A program made the position numbers and the translations under genes. A stretch of DNA of 64,000 nucleotides from Flavobacterium sp. N502540 (lineage in GTDB: Bacteria; Bacteroidota; Bacteroidia; Flavobacteriales; Flavobacteriaceae), in NCBI RefSeq assembly GCF_025947365.1, contig NZ_CP110012.1, positions 310,001 to 374,000 on the forward strand, in the 5' to 3' direction. Shown piece after piece: positions 44,281 through 53,520 of this stretch (its first letter is position 1; the number at the start of each line of letters is the position of its first letter). Under the pieces are notes generated by a model that saw only the letters and a list, made by a program, of their open reading frames with translations, was not told the DNA's origin and searched no databases.

Positions 44281-45882
44281 TCACCCTTCATACATCTCCA
44301 TCCACAATCTCGTCTCCTCCAAATCCAGTTCCTTTTCAATTTTTCTGAAAATCTCTTCGTGTACAGAGCCCGTTTTATGCATCCATTCGAGTTTGTCACG
44401 CTCTATGTTTAAAAGATCGATTTGTAATTTGGTAAAATCGTTGAAAATCTCCCCTCCTAAAACCTTTCCTTTTCCGAAGAAATTGGCTGGGAGTTCCGTT
44501 TTTTGAAGACGATTGAATTTGACCTCGTATTTGCTTTTAATGTTGTGGAGTAAATCATCATTAAGTAACGAAAAGTTATCTTCGATGTGACTGATAGTCT
44601 GCGAAACAATAGTATTTCGGATTTCATACTCTTCGGCAAGAATTGAATAGGGTTCTACTTTTAGTTTTTTAATTAGCCACGGTAAAGTAAGTCCCTGAAT
44701 GACCAAAGTGGAAAGTATCACACAAAATACCAAATAAATGATGAGGTTGCGTAAAGGAAACTCCTCTGTTTTATTCATCATTAATGGTAAAGCCAGTGCC
44801 GCCGCCATAGAAACAACCCCTCGCATTCCAGACCATCCGAAAATAATCATGTTACGGTAATCAAATTCTTCTTTCAGACGGATTCTTTTACTCAGGAATC
44901 TTGGCAGCAAAGTTGCCGGTACCACCCAGAAAAACCGAACCAAAATTACCACTAGACTTATCGACGAGCCCCAAACGAACAATGACCACCCAGAATAATC
45001 ACCTATTCCGGCAATAATTTGTCGCAGCTGAAGTCCAATTAAAATAAAGATCAAACCATTTAAAATATTCGTTAAAACACTCCAAATCGTTCCTGCCATA
45101 ATTCGGCTTTCGTGCGTAAAAATAGTTCCGGATCGGGCTGACAAATAAAGTCCGGTAGCGACTACGGCCAAGACTCCTGAACATTCAAAATGTTCCGCAA
45201 TTAAATAAGAGGCAAAAGGCGTTAGCAAAGTCAAAGTGGCTTCAATGACCTCATCGCAAACAAATCTCCTGTGAATATAACACATGATATATCCCACAGC
45301 CAAACCAATTGCGATTCCTGCTACCGACATTATAACAAAGTTTAATCCAGCCTGCCATAACACAAAATTACCGGCTGTAATGGCGGTTAATGCGTATTTG
45401 TACGCTACCAGACCACTGGCGTCGTTCACCAGACTTTCGCCTTCCAAAATTGCAATCAACCTGGGATGTAAACCCAATCCTTTGGTAATAGAAGTCGCAG
45501 AAACGGCATCCGGCGGTGAAACTATCGCTCCTAAAAGAAAAGCCAAAGGCCAGGAAATATCATCGATGAGCATGTGAGCTGCAAAAGCTACCGCAACTGT
45601 TGTAAAAAGTACTAAACCCACAGCTGCCAAAGTAATTGGACGGATCGTTTGTTTAAAATCTGACCAGCTTGTGTACCAAGCAGCGTGATATAAAAGCGGC
45701 GGTAAAAAAATAATAAAAACCACTTCAGGGCTCAAAGCAATTACCGGAAGTCCGGGGATGACACTAATCACAACACCACAAAGTACCAGTACAATGGGAA
45801 TTGGAAAATTGTATTTTTTACTAACGAGACTCAAAAAAGCGACTCCAAATAGTAACATAATGATTACAGTAATATTTTCCAT
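44281..45882 (-). CDS. Na+/H+ antiporter, CPA1 family
   Basis: The 533-residue protein has about twelve membrane helices and the CPA1 core motifs: FLPPLLYHAAW, GAIVSPPDAVSATSI, and GESLVNDASGLVAYK with the ND pair used for ion exchange. GWSGMRGVVSMAAALALP lies in the second half. A cytoplasmic C-terminal tail of about 120 helical residues follows. It would exchange Na+ or K+ for H+ across the inner membrane in pH or salt homeostasis. It diverges from the MscS channel gene, and both suggest ionic or osmotic stress control. Confidence 0.93.
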   Translation of the reverse strand: MENITVIIMLLFGVAFLSLVSKKYNFPIPIVLVLCGVVISVIPGLPVIALSPEVVFIIFLPPLLYHAAWYTSWSDFKQTIRPITLAAVGLVLFTTVAVAFAAHMLIDDISWPLAFLLGAIVSPPDAVSATSITKGLGLHPRLIAILEGESLVNDASGLVAYKYALTAITAGNFVLWQAGLNFVIMSVAGIAIGLAVGYIMCYIHRRFVCDEVIEATLTLLTPFASYLIAEHFECSGVLAVVATGLYLSARSGTIFTHESRIMAGTIWSVLTNILNGLIFILIGLQLRQIIAGIGDYSGWSLFVWGSSISLVVILVRFFWVVPATLLPRFLSKRIRLKEEFDYRNMIIFGWSGMRGVVSMAAALALPLMMNKTEEFPLRNLIIYLVFCVILSTLVIQGLTLPWLIKKLKVEPYSILAEEYEIRNTIVSQTISHIEDNFSLLNDDLLHNIKSKYEVKFNRLQKTELPANFFGKGKVLGGEIFNDFTKLQIDLLNIERDKLEWMHKTGSVHEEIFRKIEKELDLEETRLWMEMYEG

Positions 45883-46085
45883 TTTCGAATTGTTTCGGTA
45901 TTTCGGTTATAATACTACGAATATAATATTTTTAGATCTTTGGAAATTATTCTGCATACATTTTATGAAACACAATAAAACTTTATGCAAAACTGTTAGA
46001 TCTCATTTAACCAAATTTTATTGCATCCGACATTATAAATACTTTAAAAAAAATTACATTTGAACCTTAATTCATATCCCAAATT

Positions 46086-48434
46086 ATGATCCTGAAAAGA
46101 AATTTTATCAGTGTATTTGCCTTACTGGCTGTCTTTATTTATGCGCCGATTAGCTATTCTCAAACGACTCCTCCAAAAGCAGAAACCAAATCAAAACTAT
46201 TTGAAGAAACCACTACGGATAGTGACTATCTGATGGCTATTGAAAAAGCGGGAGAAGCTTTAGAATCCGCTCATAACGACACTGAATTTGATGGAAACAG
46301 TCATCGGTTATTTGGTGAAATCAAAGGAACGCAAAGTAAACTTGATCTTATTCTGGCCAGCTTAAAAGGAGCAAATCCAAATGTACGCAACCAACAAATG
46401 TATCGTATTGTACTGAAAGAAATTGAGCAGGAACTTAACGAACAAAATACAGCCATAAACTCACGTAATCTGACTCTTGAAAAAATCAAAAGCAGAGTAA
46501 TTGATTTGCGTAAAGACAAGACCCTGATGGGACTTTTGAAAGATACCATTCGACGCAAACAATTTAAAAGTGAATTCGCGAATCTGAAAAGAAGATACCT
46601 GAGTACCGATAGTCTGATGACCAAAAATCAAAGTATCTTAAACCATAATAAAAGACTAACGGTTGAACGAAAAATTGCCGTATCAAATGCCCTAATTACT
46701 GTAGAAAGCAAACTGGAAAAATCCGGAATCCGTATGCTTAAAAAAGAATACCCGGTTTTATGGAGTACAAACGATTCTGTAGCAAAAAAGATTGTAGGTA
46801 AAAACATTAAAGCCAAAATAATTATTGAAGAAAACGTTGCGGAGTATTACTTAAGTTACCGAGCCGGCGGTTTAATTACACTGGTTTTGCTAATGGGTTT
46901 ATTGGGCTGGTATATTTCCCGAAATTTAAAATACCTCAACAGTAATGCACATGCCGAAAACCTGAATCAGTTTAATTTTAAATACTTAAATCGCGGAGTT
47001 GTGGTTCCGGTCGCTGTCATTGGTCTTAACATTGCTGTCGTAAGCAATTTATACGCTCCTGCTCTGTTTATCGAGTCAATTCAATTGGTTCTTCTGGGAC
47101 TTTTAACTGTACTTTTCAAAAACAAATGGTCAGCAGTCGCGATGCGAAACTGGTTGTTTCTGTTAGTCTTATTTTTTATGTTATGCTTTCTGGATTTGTT
47201 TATCCCGGTTGGCTTTCTGCAACGCAGCGCCTTTATTGTGATTAATATTTTAGGAATACGATACGGTTTAGTACAAATTAAAACGTTAAAAGAACAGCTT
47301 TATATCAAAGGCTTTTTTAAATGGGCCACCATCATTTTTATTGGTTTAAATGTTTTATCCATTATCGATAATGTTCTCGGAAGAGTTTCACTTGCCAATA
47401 TGTTAAGTCTTACCGCCTTTATATCACTCACGCAAATCGTGGCACTAAGTGTACTCTTAAAAATCGTATTAGAAATCATTCTTTTACAAATTTATACCAC
47501 CCGAATTAAGCGTGGTATCGAAAAGATTTTTGATCACGAAAGTCTGTCCGATACACTAAAAAAACCATTCATTATCGTAATCAGTTATATGTGGATTGTG
47601 GTCATCGCAGCCAATTTAAACATTTGGGAATCGCTCCGCTCCGGCTTGGGTACGCTGTTAAGTCATCCGAATACGATTGGAAGCATCACTTTTACCTTAG
47701 GAAATATTGTGCTGTTTTTTATCATTATTTGGGTAGCTCACTTATTACAAAACTATGTGGCTTATTTCTTTGGAGAAATTGACGATGAAAACGAAGAAAC
47801 CATCAATAAAAGACAGCATTCTAAATTACTCATCACAAGACTTGTCGTTTTAATTAGCGGTTATCTTTTAGCTGTAGCAGCTTCAGGAATGCCACTGGAC
47901 AAACTAAGCATCTTACTGGGAGCCTTAGGTGTTGGTGTGGGTCTTGGACTTCAGAATGTCGTTAACAACTTTGTTTCGGGCATTATTTTAATTTTCGACA
48001 AACCAATCCAGGTTGGAGACGTAATCGATATTAGCTCCGAATCCGGCCGGGTAAAATCGATGGGATTGCGTACCACTAAAATCAATTCCTCAAACGGTGC
48101 CGAAATCATTATCCCAAATGGTAATCTACTCTCACAAAACATCACCAACTGGACGTATACCGACAATTTTAAACTGGTAGAAATTACCGCTGAGGTTACA
48201 GGTGATGTACTGCCTGAAAAGATCAATACTATTATTCTGGAAACTCTTGAAGGTATGGCATTGGTTAATACTACAAAGATCCCTCAGATTTATTACAGTT
48301 CTATCTCAGATGGAAAATTCAAATTGCAGATAAAGTTCTGGTGCAGCATTTACCGTACCGAAGAAACTATCAGCAATGCGAGACAGGTGCTCTTCAGTAA
48401 TTTTAAAGAAAAAGGTTTAACACTGTCTACCTAA
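46086..48434 (+). CDS. MscS-family mechanosensitive channel with large periplasmic N-terminus
   Basis: The 782-residue protein has a signal peptide (cleavage near SYSQ), a periplasmic coiled-coil region to about residue 250, many membrane helices, and the MscS pore and beta domain near the C-terminus: LLGALGVGVGLGLQNVVNNFVSG and IQVGDVIDI. The size and layout resemble the MscK/YbiO type. It should release solutes on hypo-osmotic shock. A terminator follows. Confidence 0.93.
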   Translation: MILKRNFISVFALLAVFIYAPISYSQTTPPKAETKSKLFEETTTDSDYLMAIEKAGEALESAHNDTEFDGNSHRLFGEIKGTQSKLDLILASLKGANPNVRNQQMYRIVLKEIEQELNEQNTAINSRNLTLEKIKSRVIDLRKDKTLMGLLKDTIRRKQFKSEFANLKRRYLSTDSLMTKNQSILNHNKRLTVERKIAVSNALITVESKLEKSGIRMLKKEYPVLWSTNDSVAKKIVGKNIKAKIIIEENVAEYYLSYRAGGLITLVLLMGLLGWYISRNLKYLNSNAHAENLNQFNFKYLNRGVVVPVAVIGLNIAVVSNLYAPALFIESIQLVLLGLLTVLFKNKWSAVAMRNWLFLLVLFFMLCFLDLFIPVGFLQRSAFIVINILGIRYGLVQIKTLKEQLYIKGFFKWATIIFIGLNVLSIIDNVLGRVSLANMLSLTAFISLTQIVALSVLLKIVLEIILLQIYTTRIKRGIEKIFDHESLSDTLKKPFIIVISYMWIVVIAANLNIWESLRSGLGTLLSHPNTIGSITFTLGNIVLFFIIIWVAHLLQNYVAYFFGEIDDENEETINKRQHSKLLITRLVVLISGYLLAVAASGMPLDKLSILLGALGVGVGLGLQNVVNNFVSGIILIFDKPIQVGDVIDISSESGRVKSMGLRTTKINSSNGAEIIIPNGNLLSQNITNWTYTDNFKLVEITAEVTGDVLPEKINTIILETLEGMALVNTTKIPQIYYSSISDGKFKLQIKFWCSIYRTEETISNARQVLFSNFKEKGLTLST

Positions 48435-48466
48435 ACATACTCCTACTTTTCGAATTCGAATAAATA

Positions 48467-48505
48467 AAAAACGGAAATGGCTTTTTTAAAGTTATTTCCG
48501 TTTTG
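48467..48505. terminator. Intrinsic terminator after the MscS gene
   Basis: AAAACGGAAAT (48467-48477) pairs with ATTTCCGTTTT (48494-48504). A-rich and T-rich flanks allow use by the converging gene at 48555 as well. Confidence 0.85.
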
Positions 48506-48554
48506 CTTTTACACCAAAAAACTAGTTTGAATTGTTTTTATTACCTGTAAAATT

Positions 48555-49586
48555 TCACTTCTTTACATACTTATTTAAGATATAATGTGTTACAGGTCGT
48601 AATGGACTATTATTCTCCGGATGTCTGCCGTGTGCATCAAAAAATTCAACTCCATTTGCCGTCTTAGCATACCATATAATCGCTACTCCATTTTTATCAA
48701 AGTAAGTGGTCGTATCACAAACCTTAATCTTTTTAAGATTGACAAGCGTTGGGTCCATTATTTCAATATTTGCAGATTTAGCCAGGCCTTGTATCTTTAA
48801 ATCACAATCTACCATCTCATAATGGTCGCCCGACCATTGCATGCATTCCTTATCCTGAAAAGCATAATAAGTACTTATACTTATTAAACACAGAAGACTA
48901 ACAATCCCCATAATAACAAGCTGTCTTCTTGTCGGAAATTTAGAGTTAGGATTAGAGACAGAATTAGAGTCAGAATCAGGACTTTTTTCAACATTTACAT
49001 TTACAAATGAATTGATTTGTGGTTTTATCACTTCAATACCACTTACTTCTTCTCTTCCACTCACTTTTTCTCTTTCTTTTCTATTCAGAAATGTTTCCAG
49101 AATTCCAGAGCCCGAACTTAGTTCCTTTTGTGGATTCACTATTTCTATTTTGTCTTCATTTTCAATTGGGACTTCATCTTCAATTGCATCTTCATCATCC
49201 ATTAAATCTTTCTCTTCAAATAACTCCTGCATTCTAAATTTAGTAAAAGGTCTTGCTTTAAAATCGACCAAAATTGCAGCCATATTTACCGCATCGACAT
49301 TTGCAGGATCAGTTTCTCCTTTAAAAAAATTATCAATAGGTCTGAATTTATCGATTTGCTCTTCAAACTTGTTCTTTTTATTCACATCAAAAGCCAGTCC
49401 TAGCAAAGAACTAAAAACATTTAAATCATCCTGATTTCTGTTTTGCTGCTGAAATAATTCCCAACATAAATTGCGCAGTCTGGCTCTGGTAGGGTTTTCC
49501 AAATAAACAGAATGTCCGCTCTTTTTTTCTATCTCATATTTCTTTTTAACAGCTTTTTTATAATCTTCAAAAGTATTGTTTGGCAT
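48555..49586 (-). CDS. Single-pass membrane protein of unknown function, module A (full-length paralogue)
   Basis: The 343-residue protein is not a family I recognise. Residues 1-115 form a soluble, charged domain (DYKKAVKKKYEIEKKSG, RARLRNLCWELF, DKFRPIDNFFKGETDP, AAILVDFKARPF) that is clearly paralogous to the protein at 59414-60031. An acidic linker follows (about 125-155), then a Ser/Asn-rich stretch, one membrane helix near 223-245 and an external domain of about 95 residues with three Cys (CMQWSGDHYEMVDC, CDTTTYFDKNG). The cytoplasm-helix-outside order suggests a signalling or anti-regulator role. It is divergent from the small lipoprotein/kinase operon with which it is duplicated. Confidence 0.8.
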   Translation of the reverse strand: MPNNTFEDYKKAVKKKYEIEKKSGHSVYLENPTRARLRNLCWELFQQQNRNQDDLNVFSSLLGLAFDVNKKNKFEEQIDKFRPIDNFFKGETDPANVDAVNMAAILVDFKARPFTKFRMQELFEEKDLMDDEDAIEDEVPIENEDKIEIVNPQKELSSGSGILETFLNRKEREKVSGREEVSGIEVIKPQINSFVNVNVEKSPDSDSNSVSNPNSKFPTRRQLVIMGIVSLLCLISISTYYAFQDKECMQWSGDHYEMVDCDLKIQGLAKSANIEIMDPTLVNLKKIKVCDTTTYFDKNGVAIIWYAKTANGVEFFDAHGRHPENNSPLRPVTHYILNKYVKK

Positions 49587-49591
49587 AGGTC

Positions 49592-49686
49592 TTTAGGATT
49601 TTTAAGGATTTGTCAATTGGATTTTCAAGGACTTTTACGGAATTATCAGGACTTCAAAAAATAGATCGGAATTCCCGGAATTCCGT
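49592..49686. repeat. Helically phased GGA decamer array, module A
   Basis: Degenerate 10-bp units of the type TTTAAGGATT run back to the start of the 48555-49586 gene. GGA occurs at 49596, 49606, 49619, 49629, 49639, 49649, 49668 and 49677, mostly 10 bp apart. The array ends with a 19-bp palindrome CGGAATTCCCGGAATTCCG (49668-49686). An analogous array precedes the paralogous gene at 60041-60100. Confidence 0.65.
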
Positions 49687-49797
49687 ATCAATACAGGCTT
49701 ACAAGCGTCGTTACTTTGCCTTCAGAATCAGTTAACGTTTTGATCTGCAGGTCAAAAACAAAAGTACTAAACTAGTTCAATTAAAAAGTGTGGAAAA

Positions 49798-49907
49798 CCG
49801 TAAAACGGAGTTTATCCCGGGAAGTATAAATGAAAATTTTACGGCCTACGCACTTCACTTCCCATCAAAATTGGCATTGCCCAAACATGATTCAGAATGG
49901 TTCTGAA
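49798..49907 (+). promoter_or_regulatory. Conserved intergenic control region with crossing inverted repeats, module A
   Basis: CCGTAAAA (49798-49805) is inverted at TTTTACGG (49837-49844). GGGAAGT (49819-49825) is inverted at ACTTCCC (49857-49863). The two pairs interleave, as in an H-type pseudoknot. A hairpin TTCAGAA/TTCTGAA follows (49891-49907). The same layout with compensating base changes is found at 60213-60324. Alternatively CCGTAAAA is a protein-binding box. It recurs at 52648 and 56197, and a TATAAATG box lies 27 bp after it here. Confidence 0.6.
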
Positions 49908-49942
49908 CAGGCATGCCTATAACCAAACTAAAAAATTTCAAC

Positions 49943-50122
49943 ATGAAAAAGATATTATTTTGGGGAGCTTGTACCCTATTGACAACTATGTTATACTCTT
50001 GCACCGCTGACGAAGACGATACTATAACAAAAGAAATTAAAAAAGAAGTAACGCCAACACATGCAGATGGCCCTGGTGATGGAACTGTTCCGCCACCGCC
50101 ACCGCCTCCACAGGGGAAATAA
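49943..50122 (+). CDS. Small lipoprotein with ADGPGDG motif, module A
   Basis: The 59-residue protein begins MKKILFWGACTLL with a lipobox ending in YSC, so the mature lipopeptide is only about 40 residues. It is acidic (TADEDD), then lysine-rich, and ends THADGPGDGTVPPPPPPPQGK-like with a run of prolines. The ATG at 49943 gives the normal signal peptide; the upstream ATG at 49913 would add ten polar residues. It is paralogous to 60363-60551 in signal, motif and position. It precedes the histidine kinase by 50 bases and may be its ligand, inhibitor or partner. Confidence 0.75.
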   Translation: MKKILFWGACTLLTTMLYSCTADEDDTITKEIKKEVTPTHADGPGDGTVPPPPPPPQGK

Positions 50123-50155
50123 ATAAAGTAATAATATGTAAATAATTACTAATTT

Positions 50156-50194
50156 CGGGGAAAGTAAGTTTTATGCTACGATCCCCGTTTTTTT
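50156..50194 (+). terminator. Terminator-like hairpin overlapping the kinase start codon, module A
   Basis: CGGGGA (50156-50161) pairs with TCCCCG (50182-50187), followed by seven T. The ATG at 50173 is in the loop, and the T-run encodes Phe residues of the signal peptide. A block of over 20 bases around the left arm is identical at 60583-60605. It could attenuate transcription so that the lipoprotein is made in excess of the kinase, or block translation initiation. Confidence 0.6.
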
Positions 50195-51888
50195 GTTTTA
50201 TAATTTTCCTTTTTCTCTTTTCTTGTAAAGAAAAGAAAACTATATCTACTGACATAAAGCCTAATAAAAAAGAAGCGATTAGTTTCCGACAAAAAGGAAT
50301 AGAAAACTTTGAAAATAAAGACTTTAACATTTCCTTCTACAATTTCAATAAAGCAAAAATAGCATACGAGACTTTAAAAGACAGCGCTAATATTGTATTC
50401 TGTCTTACCAAAATGGCTTCTATACAGCAAATCAACGGTGATTATTATGGAAGCAAAGAAACACTTACTGAAACATTACCCTATATTAAAAAGAGAGATA
50501 TTTACACTGTTTCTATAAATACTTTTTTTGGTATTGCAGACAAGGAACTTTCACTTTATAATGATGCTATTTATTATTATAGAGAAGCAATGAAAGATTG
50601 TACAGATTCGATAACAAAACAAATCCCTTTGAGCAATATTGCTGTGGTATACATTCAGCAAAAAAAATATGATGATGCAATTACTATTTTAGAATCTATT
50701 CTTAACAAAGTACGAAATACAAAAACCACAATATTAAGCAAAGCAAGAATTAAAGATAATCTAGGTTTTGCATATTTTAAAAAAGGTTTAAATGACAAAG
50801 GTCTTTCATTGATGAATGAAGGACTTGAGATGAGGAAACAGGATGATGATACTTATGGAAGTATTGAAAGTAATCTTCACTTAGCAGAATATTACACTAA
50901 AATAGACTCTAAAAAGACGAATAAACATGCTTTAGAAGCTTATAAAACTGCCTCAAAACTAAACAGTATTGACGAACGTTTAGAAGCGTTGGCACTTTTA
51001 ATGACAAATGATCTTATTAATAATACTGAATATGCTCGAAAATTTGTTTTATTAAACGACAGCATCATCAAAATCAGAAATAATTATAAAAACAAATTTG
51101 CCAAAATCAAATACGACTCTAAAAAAGAAAAAGATGAAAATCAGAAACTTCGTTTAGAAAGAGCCGAGAACTTAGTTGCTCTTAAAGAAGCTGAGAAAGA
51201 AAAAGTTATTTTATTTTCCGGTATTATTGCCACTTTAATATCTCTTGTTTCCTTAGGTCTTTATTTAAGAAAACGCTATAAACACAAAACGCGTCTTGCA
51301 GAAATAAAAATAGCATACAATACCGAAACCCGAATTGCCAAAGACATTCATGACGAATTAGCAAATGATGTTTTTAATACCATCACCTTTACACAAACAC
51401 AGCCCCTGGAAAGTACCAATGTAAAAGAAAATCTAATCCAAAAATTAGATCAGATCTACAATAGAGTACGCGGAATTTCAAGGGAAAATAATGAAATTGA
51501 TACTAAAGCAAATTACGCTGTTAACTTAAAAGAAATGCTCTCCACTTATAACAGTCCCAGTACCAATGTCATTATTAATAATATTGAAAAAGTAAACTGG
51601 GACTTGGTTGATGATATCAAAAAGGTTGCCGTACATAGAGTTCTACAGGAATTAATGGTAAACATGAAAAAGCACAGCGAGGCATTAGTAGTCGTTTTGA
51701 AATTTGAAAATACTGCCAACAAAATACTTATTGAATATTTTGACAATGGTAAAGGCTGTAAAAAAGATAAAATAATTAAAAATGGCCTTCAAAATATGGA
51801 AAACCGTATTCTGGCCACAAAAGGAACTATTACTTTTGACACTGAACCCCATAAAGGTTTTAAAGTAAAAATAACACTCCCTAAATAA
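50173..51888 (+). CDS. Lipoprotein-anchored TPR sensor histidine kinase, module A
   Basis: The 571-residue protein has a lipoprotein-type signal (MLRSPFFCF to LFSCKEKK), about five TPR-like helical pairs in the periplasmic part (residues 30-300), a coiled coil, a membrane helix near 345-365 and a HisKA_3-type kinase domain. The phospho-acceptor is His393 in RIAKDIHDELAND, and the ATPase has QELMVNMKKHS, FDNGKG and NGLQNMENR. This is the NarL-partner kinase type. The response regulator starts 7 bp after the stop. Input is probably an envelope signal through the TPRs or the small lipoprotein. Confidence 0.9.
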   Translation: MLRSPFFCFIIFLFLFSCKEKKTISTDIKPNKKEAISFRQKGIENFENKDFNISFYNFNKAKIAYETLKDSANIVFCLTKMASIQQINGDYYGSKETLTETLPYIKKRDIYTVSINTFFGIADKELSLYNDAIYYYREAMKDCTDSITKQIPLSNIAVVYIQQKKYDDAITILESILNKVRNTKTTILSKARIKDNLGFAYFKKGLNDKGLSLMNEGLEMRKQDDDTYGSIESNLHLAEYYTKIDSKKTNKHALEAYKTASKLNSIDERLEALALLMTNDLINNTEYARKFVLLNDSIIKIRNNYKNKFAKIKYDSKKEKDENQKLRLERAENLVALKEAEKEKVILFSGIIATLISLVSLGLYLRKRYKHKTRLAEIKIAYNTETRIAKDIHDELANDVFNTITFTQTQPLESTNVKENLIQKLDQIYNRVRGISRENNEIDTKANYAVNLKEMLSTYNSPSTNVIINNIEKVNWDLVDDIKKVAVHRVLQELMVNMKKHSEALVVVLKFENTANKILIEYFDNGKGCKKDKIIKNGLQNMENRILATKGTITFDTEPHKGFKVKITLPK

Positions 51889-51895
51889 ATAACTT

Positions 51896-52564
51896 ATGTT
51901 TAAAAAAGTACTAGTTGCCGAAGATCTTGATACTATGAATTTAGGAATTGAACAAGTTTTAAGAGATTTGGATATTACCAATTTTCAGCAATCAAAATAT
52001 TGCGATGAAGCCTTTCTCAAAATACGGAGAGCAATTCAGGATGATGAACCATATGACTTATTAATTAGCGATCTTTCCTTCAAGACTGATCATCGCGAAG
52101 TAAAAATTGCTAACGGAGATGAACTGGTTCAAAAAGTACGTGAATTACAGCCCAATATTAAAATCATTGCTTATTCGGTCGAAGATAAAAGTTATCGCAT
52201 CAAATCACTTTTTGAAGATGCAAAAGTGGATGCTTTTGTATTAAAAGGTCTCAACAGCATTCAAGAACTGAAAAAAGCAATTCACCTTATTTTTACTTCA
52301 GATCAAAAATTTATTTCGCCCGAGGTTGCTTCTGCACTTCAGGAAAAAAATAATTTTGAAATCGATGATTTAGACATACTCATTCTAAAACATTTATCGC
52401 TCGGAACTCTTCAGGATGATATCATAGAAACGTTTAAAGAGATGGGGATAAAACCCAATAGTAAAAGCGCAATCGAGAAAAGAATTTCGAAACTGAAAGA
52501 CTTTTTCAAAGCCAATAACACCATTCATTTGGTTACCATTACCAAAGACATGGGAATTATTTAA
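51896..52564 (+). CDS. NarL/FixJ-like response regulator
   Basis: The 222-residue protein has an N-terminal receiver: KVLVAEDLD acidic pair, phospho-acceptor Asp59 in LLISDLSF, conserved Lys in FVLKGLNS. The C-terminal region has a divergent LuxR-type HTH (DDLDILILKHLSLGTLQDDII and KSAIEKRISKLKDFF). It follows the kinase by 7 bp and is followed by a terminator. It is the only response regulator near either kinase copy, so it may serve both. The conserved box upstream of the next two operons is its best candidate target. Confidence 0.9.
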   Translation: MFKKVLVAEDLDTMNLGIEQVLRDLDITNFQQSKYCDEAFLKIRRAIQDDEPYDLLISDLSFKTDHREVKIANGDELVQKVRELQPNIKIIAYSVEDKSYRIKSLFEDAKVDAFVLKGLNSIQELKKAIHLIFTSDQKFISPEVASALQEKNNFEIDDLDILILKHLSLGTLQDDIIETFKEMGIKPNSKSAIEKRISKLKDFFKANNTIHLVTITKDMGII

Positions 52565-52588
52565 AAATACTTGGTTCCTAACCTTTTC

Positions 52589-52612
52589 AAAGCTCCTTCG
52601 GGAGCTTTTTTT
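52589..52612 (+). terminator. Intrinsic terminator after the response regulator
   Basis: AAAGCTCC and GGAGCTTT enclose a TTCG tetraloop, followed by T residues. Confidence 0.93.
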
Positions 52613-52635
52613 ATGGCCTGAAGATAAATTTTATG

Positions 52636-52682
52636 AATTATGGTTTTCCGTAAAATACTGGTTTTGATTGGTTTTACTTTTG
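52636..52682 (+). promoter_or_regulatory. Activated promoter with conserved upstream box, operon 1
   Basis: A 22-bp box containing GGTTTTCCGTAAAATAC is identical to one at 56188. The CCG (52648) lies exactly 27 bp before a TACTTTTG (TAnnTTTG-type) element at 52675-52682. No -33 TTTG element is present, which fits an activator-dependent promoter. The TSS would fall about 35 bases before the first gene. Confidence 0.7.
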
Positions 52683-52722
52683 AAATATTAAACATTAGTA
52701 CTAATTAAAAACCTTTAAAATC

Positions 52723-52929
52723 ATGAAAGATTATTACGTTAACAACAACGCTCAGTCAAACAGAGATCATGAAGTTCACACAGCTGATTGTCGCTACTTT
52801 AAAAGTATTGTCAGTAAAAAATACTTAGGTCAATTTTCCTCCTGTAAACCTGCTGTAGAAGAGGCCAAAAGAACATATCCAAAATCTAATGGCTGTAAAA
52901 CGTGCTCTGAAGAATGCCACAAAAGCTAA
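52723..52929 (+). CDS. Small Cys/His-rich cytoplasmic protein
   Basis: The 68-residue protein has no signal peptide. It has the pattern HEVHTADCRYF ... LGQFSSCKPAVEEAKRTYP ... NGCKTCSEECH, with five Cys and several His, probably a small zinc-binding fold. Similar short proteins are widespread and uncharacterised. It is the first gene of the operon behind the conserved box, with the next gene 6 bp away. Confidence 0.75.
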   Translation: MKDYYVNNNAQSNRDHEVHTADCRYFKSIVSKKYLGQFSSCKPAVEEAKRTYPKSNGCKTCSEECHKS

Positions 52930-52935
52930 CTAACC

Positions 52936-53166
52936 ATGGGCTTTCGATTTCAAAAAAGAATAAAACTCGGAGGAGGTTTAGGTCTAAACCTAAGTAAATC
53001 CGGAATTTCTCCCAGTTTAAGAACAAAAATGGGAACATTTAGCAAAAGTGGTTATTCTGTGAAAACCGGAATATCAGGATTACGATATCAAAATAGCGGA
53101 TGCATTACACTAATTGCATTTACAGGAATCATATCATTTTTAATTTTTACAATAAAACATTTATAA
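52936..53166 (+). CDS. DUF4236-type protein with C-terminal membrane helix
   Basis: The 76-residue protein starts MGFRFQKRIKLGGGLGLNLSKSG, followed by SPSLRTKMGTFSKSGYSVKTGISGLRY, the signature of DUF4236. A C-terminal hydrophobic helix (about 55-75) follows. The family is found alone or fused to other domains and has no known function. It is followed 2 bp later by the Excalibur lipoprotein gene. Confidence 0.8.
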   Translation: MGFRFQKRIKLGGGLGLNLSKSGISPSLRTKMGTFSKSGYSVKTGISGLRYQNSGCITLIAFTGIISFLIFTIKHL

Positions 53167-53168
53167 TT

Positions 53169-53507
53169 ATGGGATACAGAAAAGGTTACTTTAAAAAAGA
53201 CGGAACATATGTCCAAGCACATTTTACCAATACAAGATCAAGATCTTATTCAAAAAAGAATAACGGATGTATGTTAGTATTACTTATATCGATGACATTT
53301 GGATTAGCTGCTTCTTGTTCAGAATCATCAGAATCATCAGATTTACCGGATACGACTGGTAATTCCTCAAACTCAAATTGTCCTACTAAAACTTGTGGTG
53401 ATTTTACCACTCAGGCACAAGCTCAGGCTACTTATGACAGTAACAGAAATTGTTACAAAAACCTCGATCGGGACGGCAACGGTAAAGCTTGCGAATCTTT
53501 AAAATAA
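53169..53507 (+). CDS. Excalibur-domain protein with internal membrane or lipobox segment
   Basis: From the ATG at 53169 the protein is 112 residues. A basic N-terminus (MGYRKGYFKKDGTYVQAH) is followed by a hydrophobic segment ending in LAASCSES, which may act as a membrane anchor or late lipobox. A Ser/Asp-rich linker leads to a C-terminal Excalibur motif (CGDFTTQAQAQATYD ... LDRDGNGKACE), a calcium-binding extracellular module. The longer frame from 53100 overlaps the previous gene and adds unrelated residues, so it was rejected. Confidence 0.78.
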   Translation: MGYRKGYFKKDGTYVQAHFTNTRSRSYSKKNNGCMLVLLISMTFGLAASCSESSESSDLPDTTGNSSNSNCPTKTCGDFTTQAQAQATYDSNRNCYKNLDRDGNGKACESLK

Positions 53508-53520
53508 ATAATGATAAACG

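Noticed and set aside
49012..49434. 140-codon plus-strand frame opposite the 48555-49586 gene
   Set aside because: It is a Ser/Phe-rich shadow of the acidic and Ser-rich coding strand; the minus-strand protein has a paralogue and the plus frame does not.
49592..49686. CRISPR array
   Set aside because: Units of about 10 bp with no spacers and no cas genes anywhere in the window.
49798..49863. Known riboswitch class in the module A leader
   Set aside because: The crossing stems lack the conserved loop sequences of the pseudoknotted riboswitches I know, so it is reported only as an unassigned conserved element.
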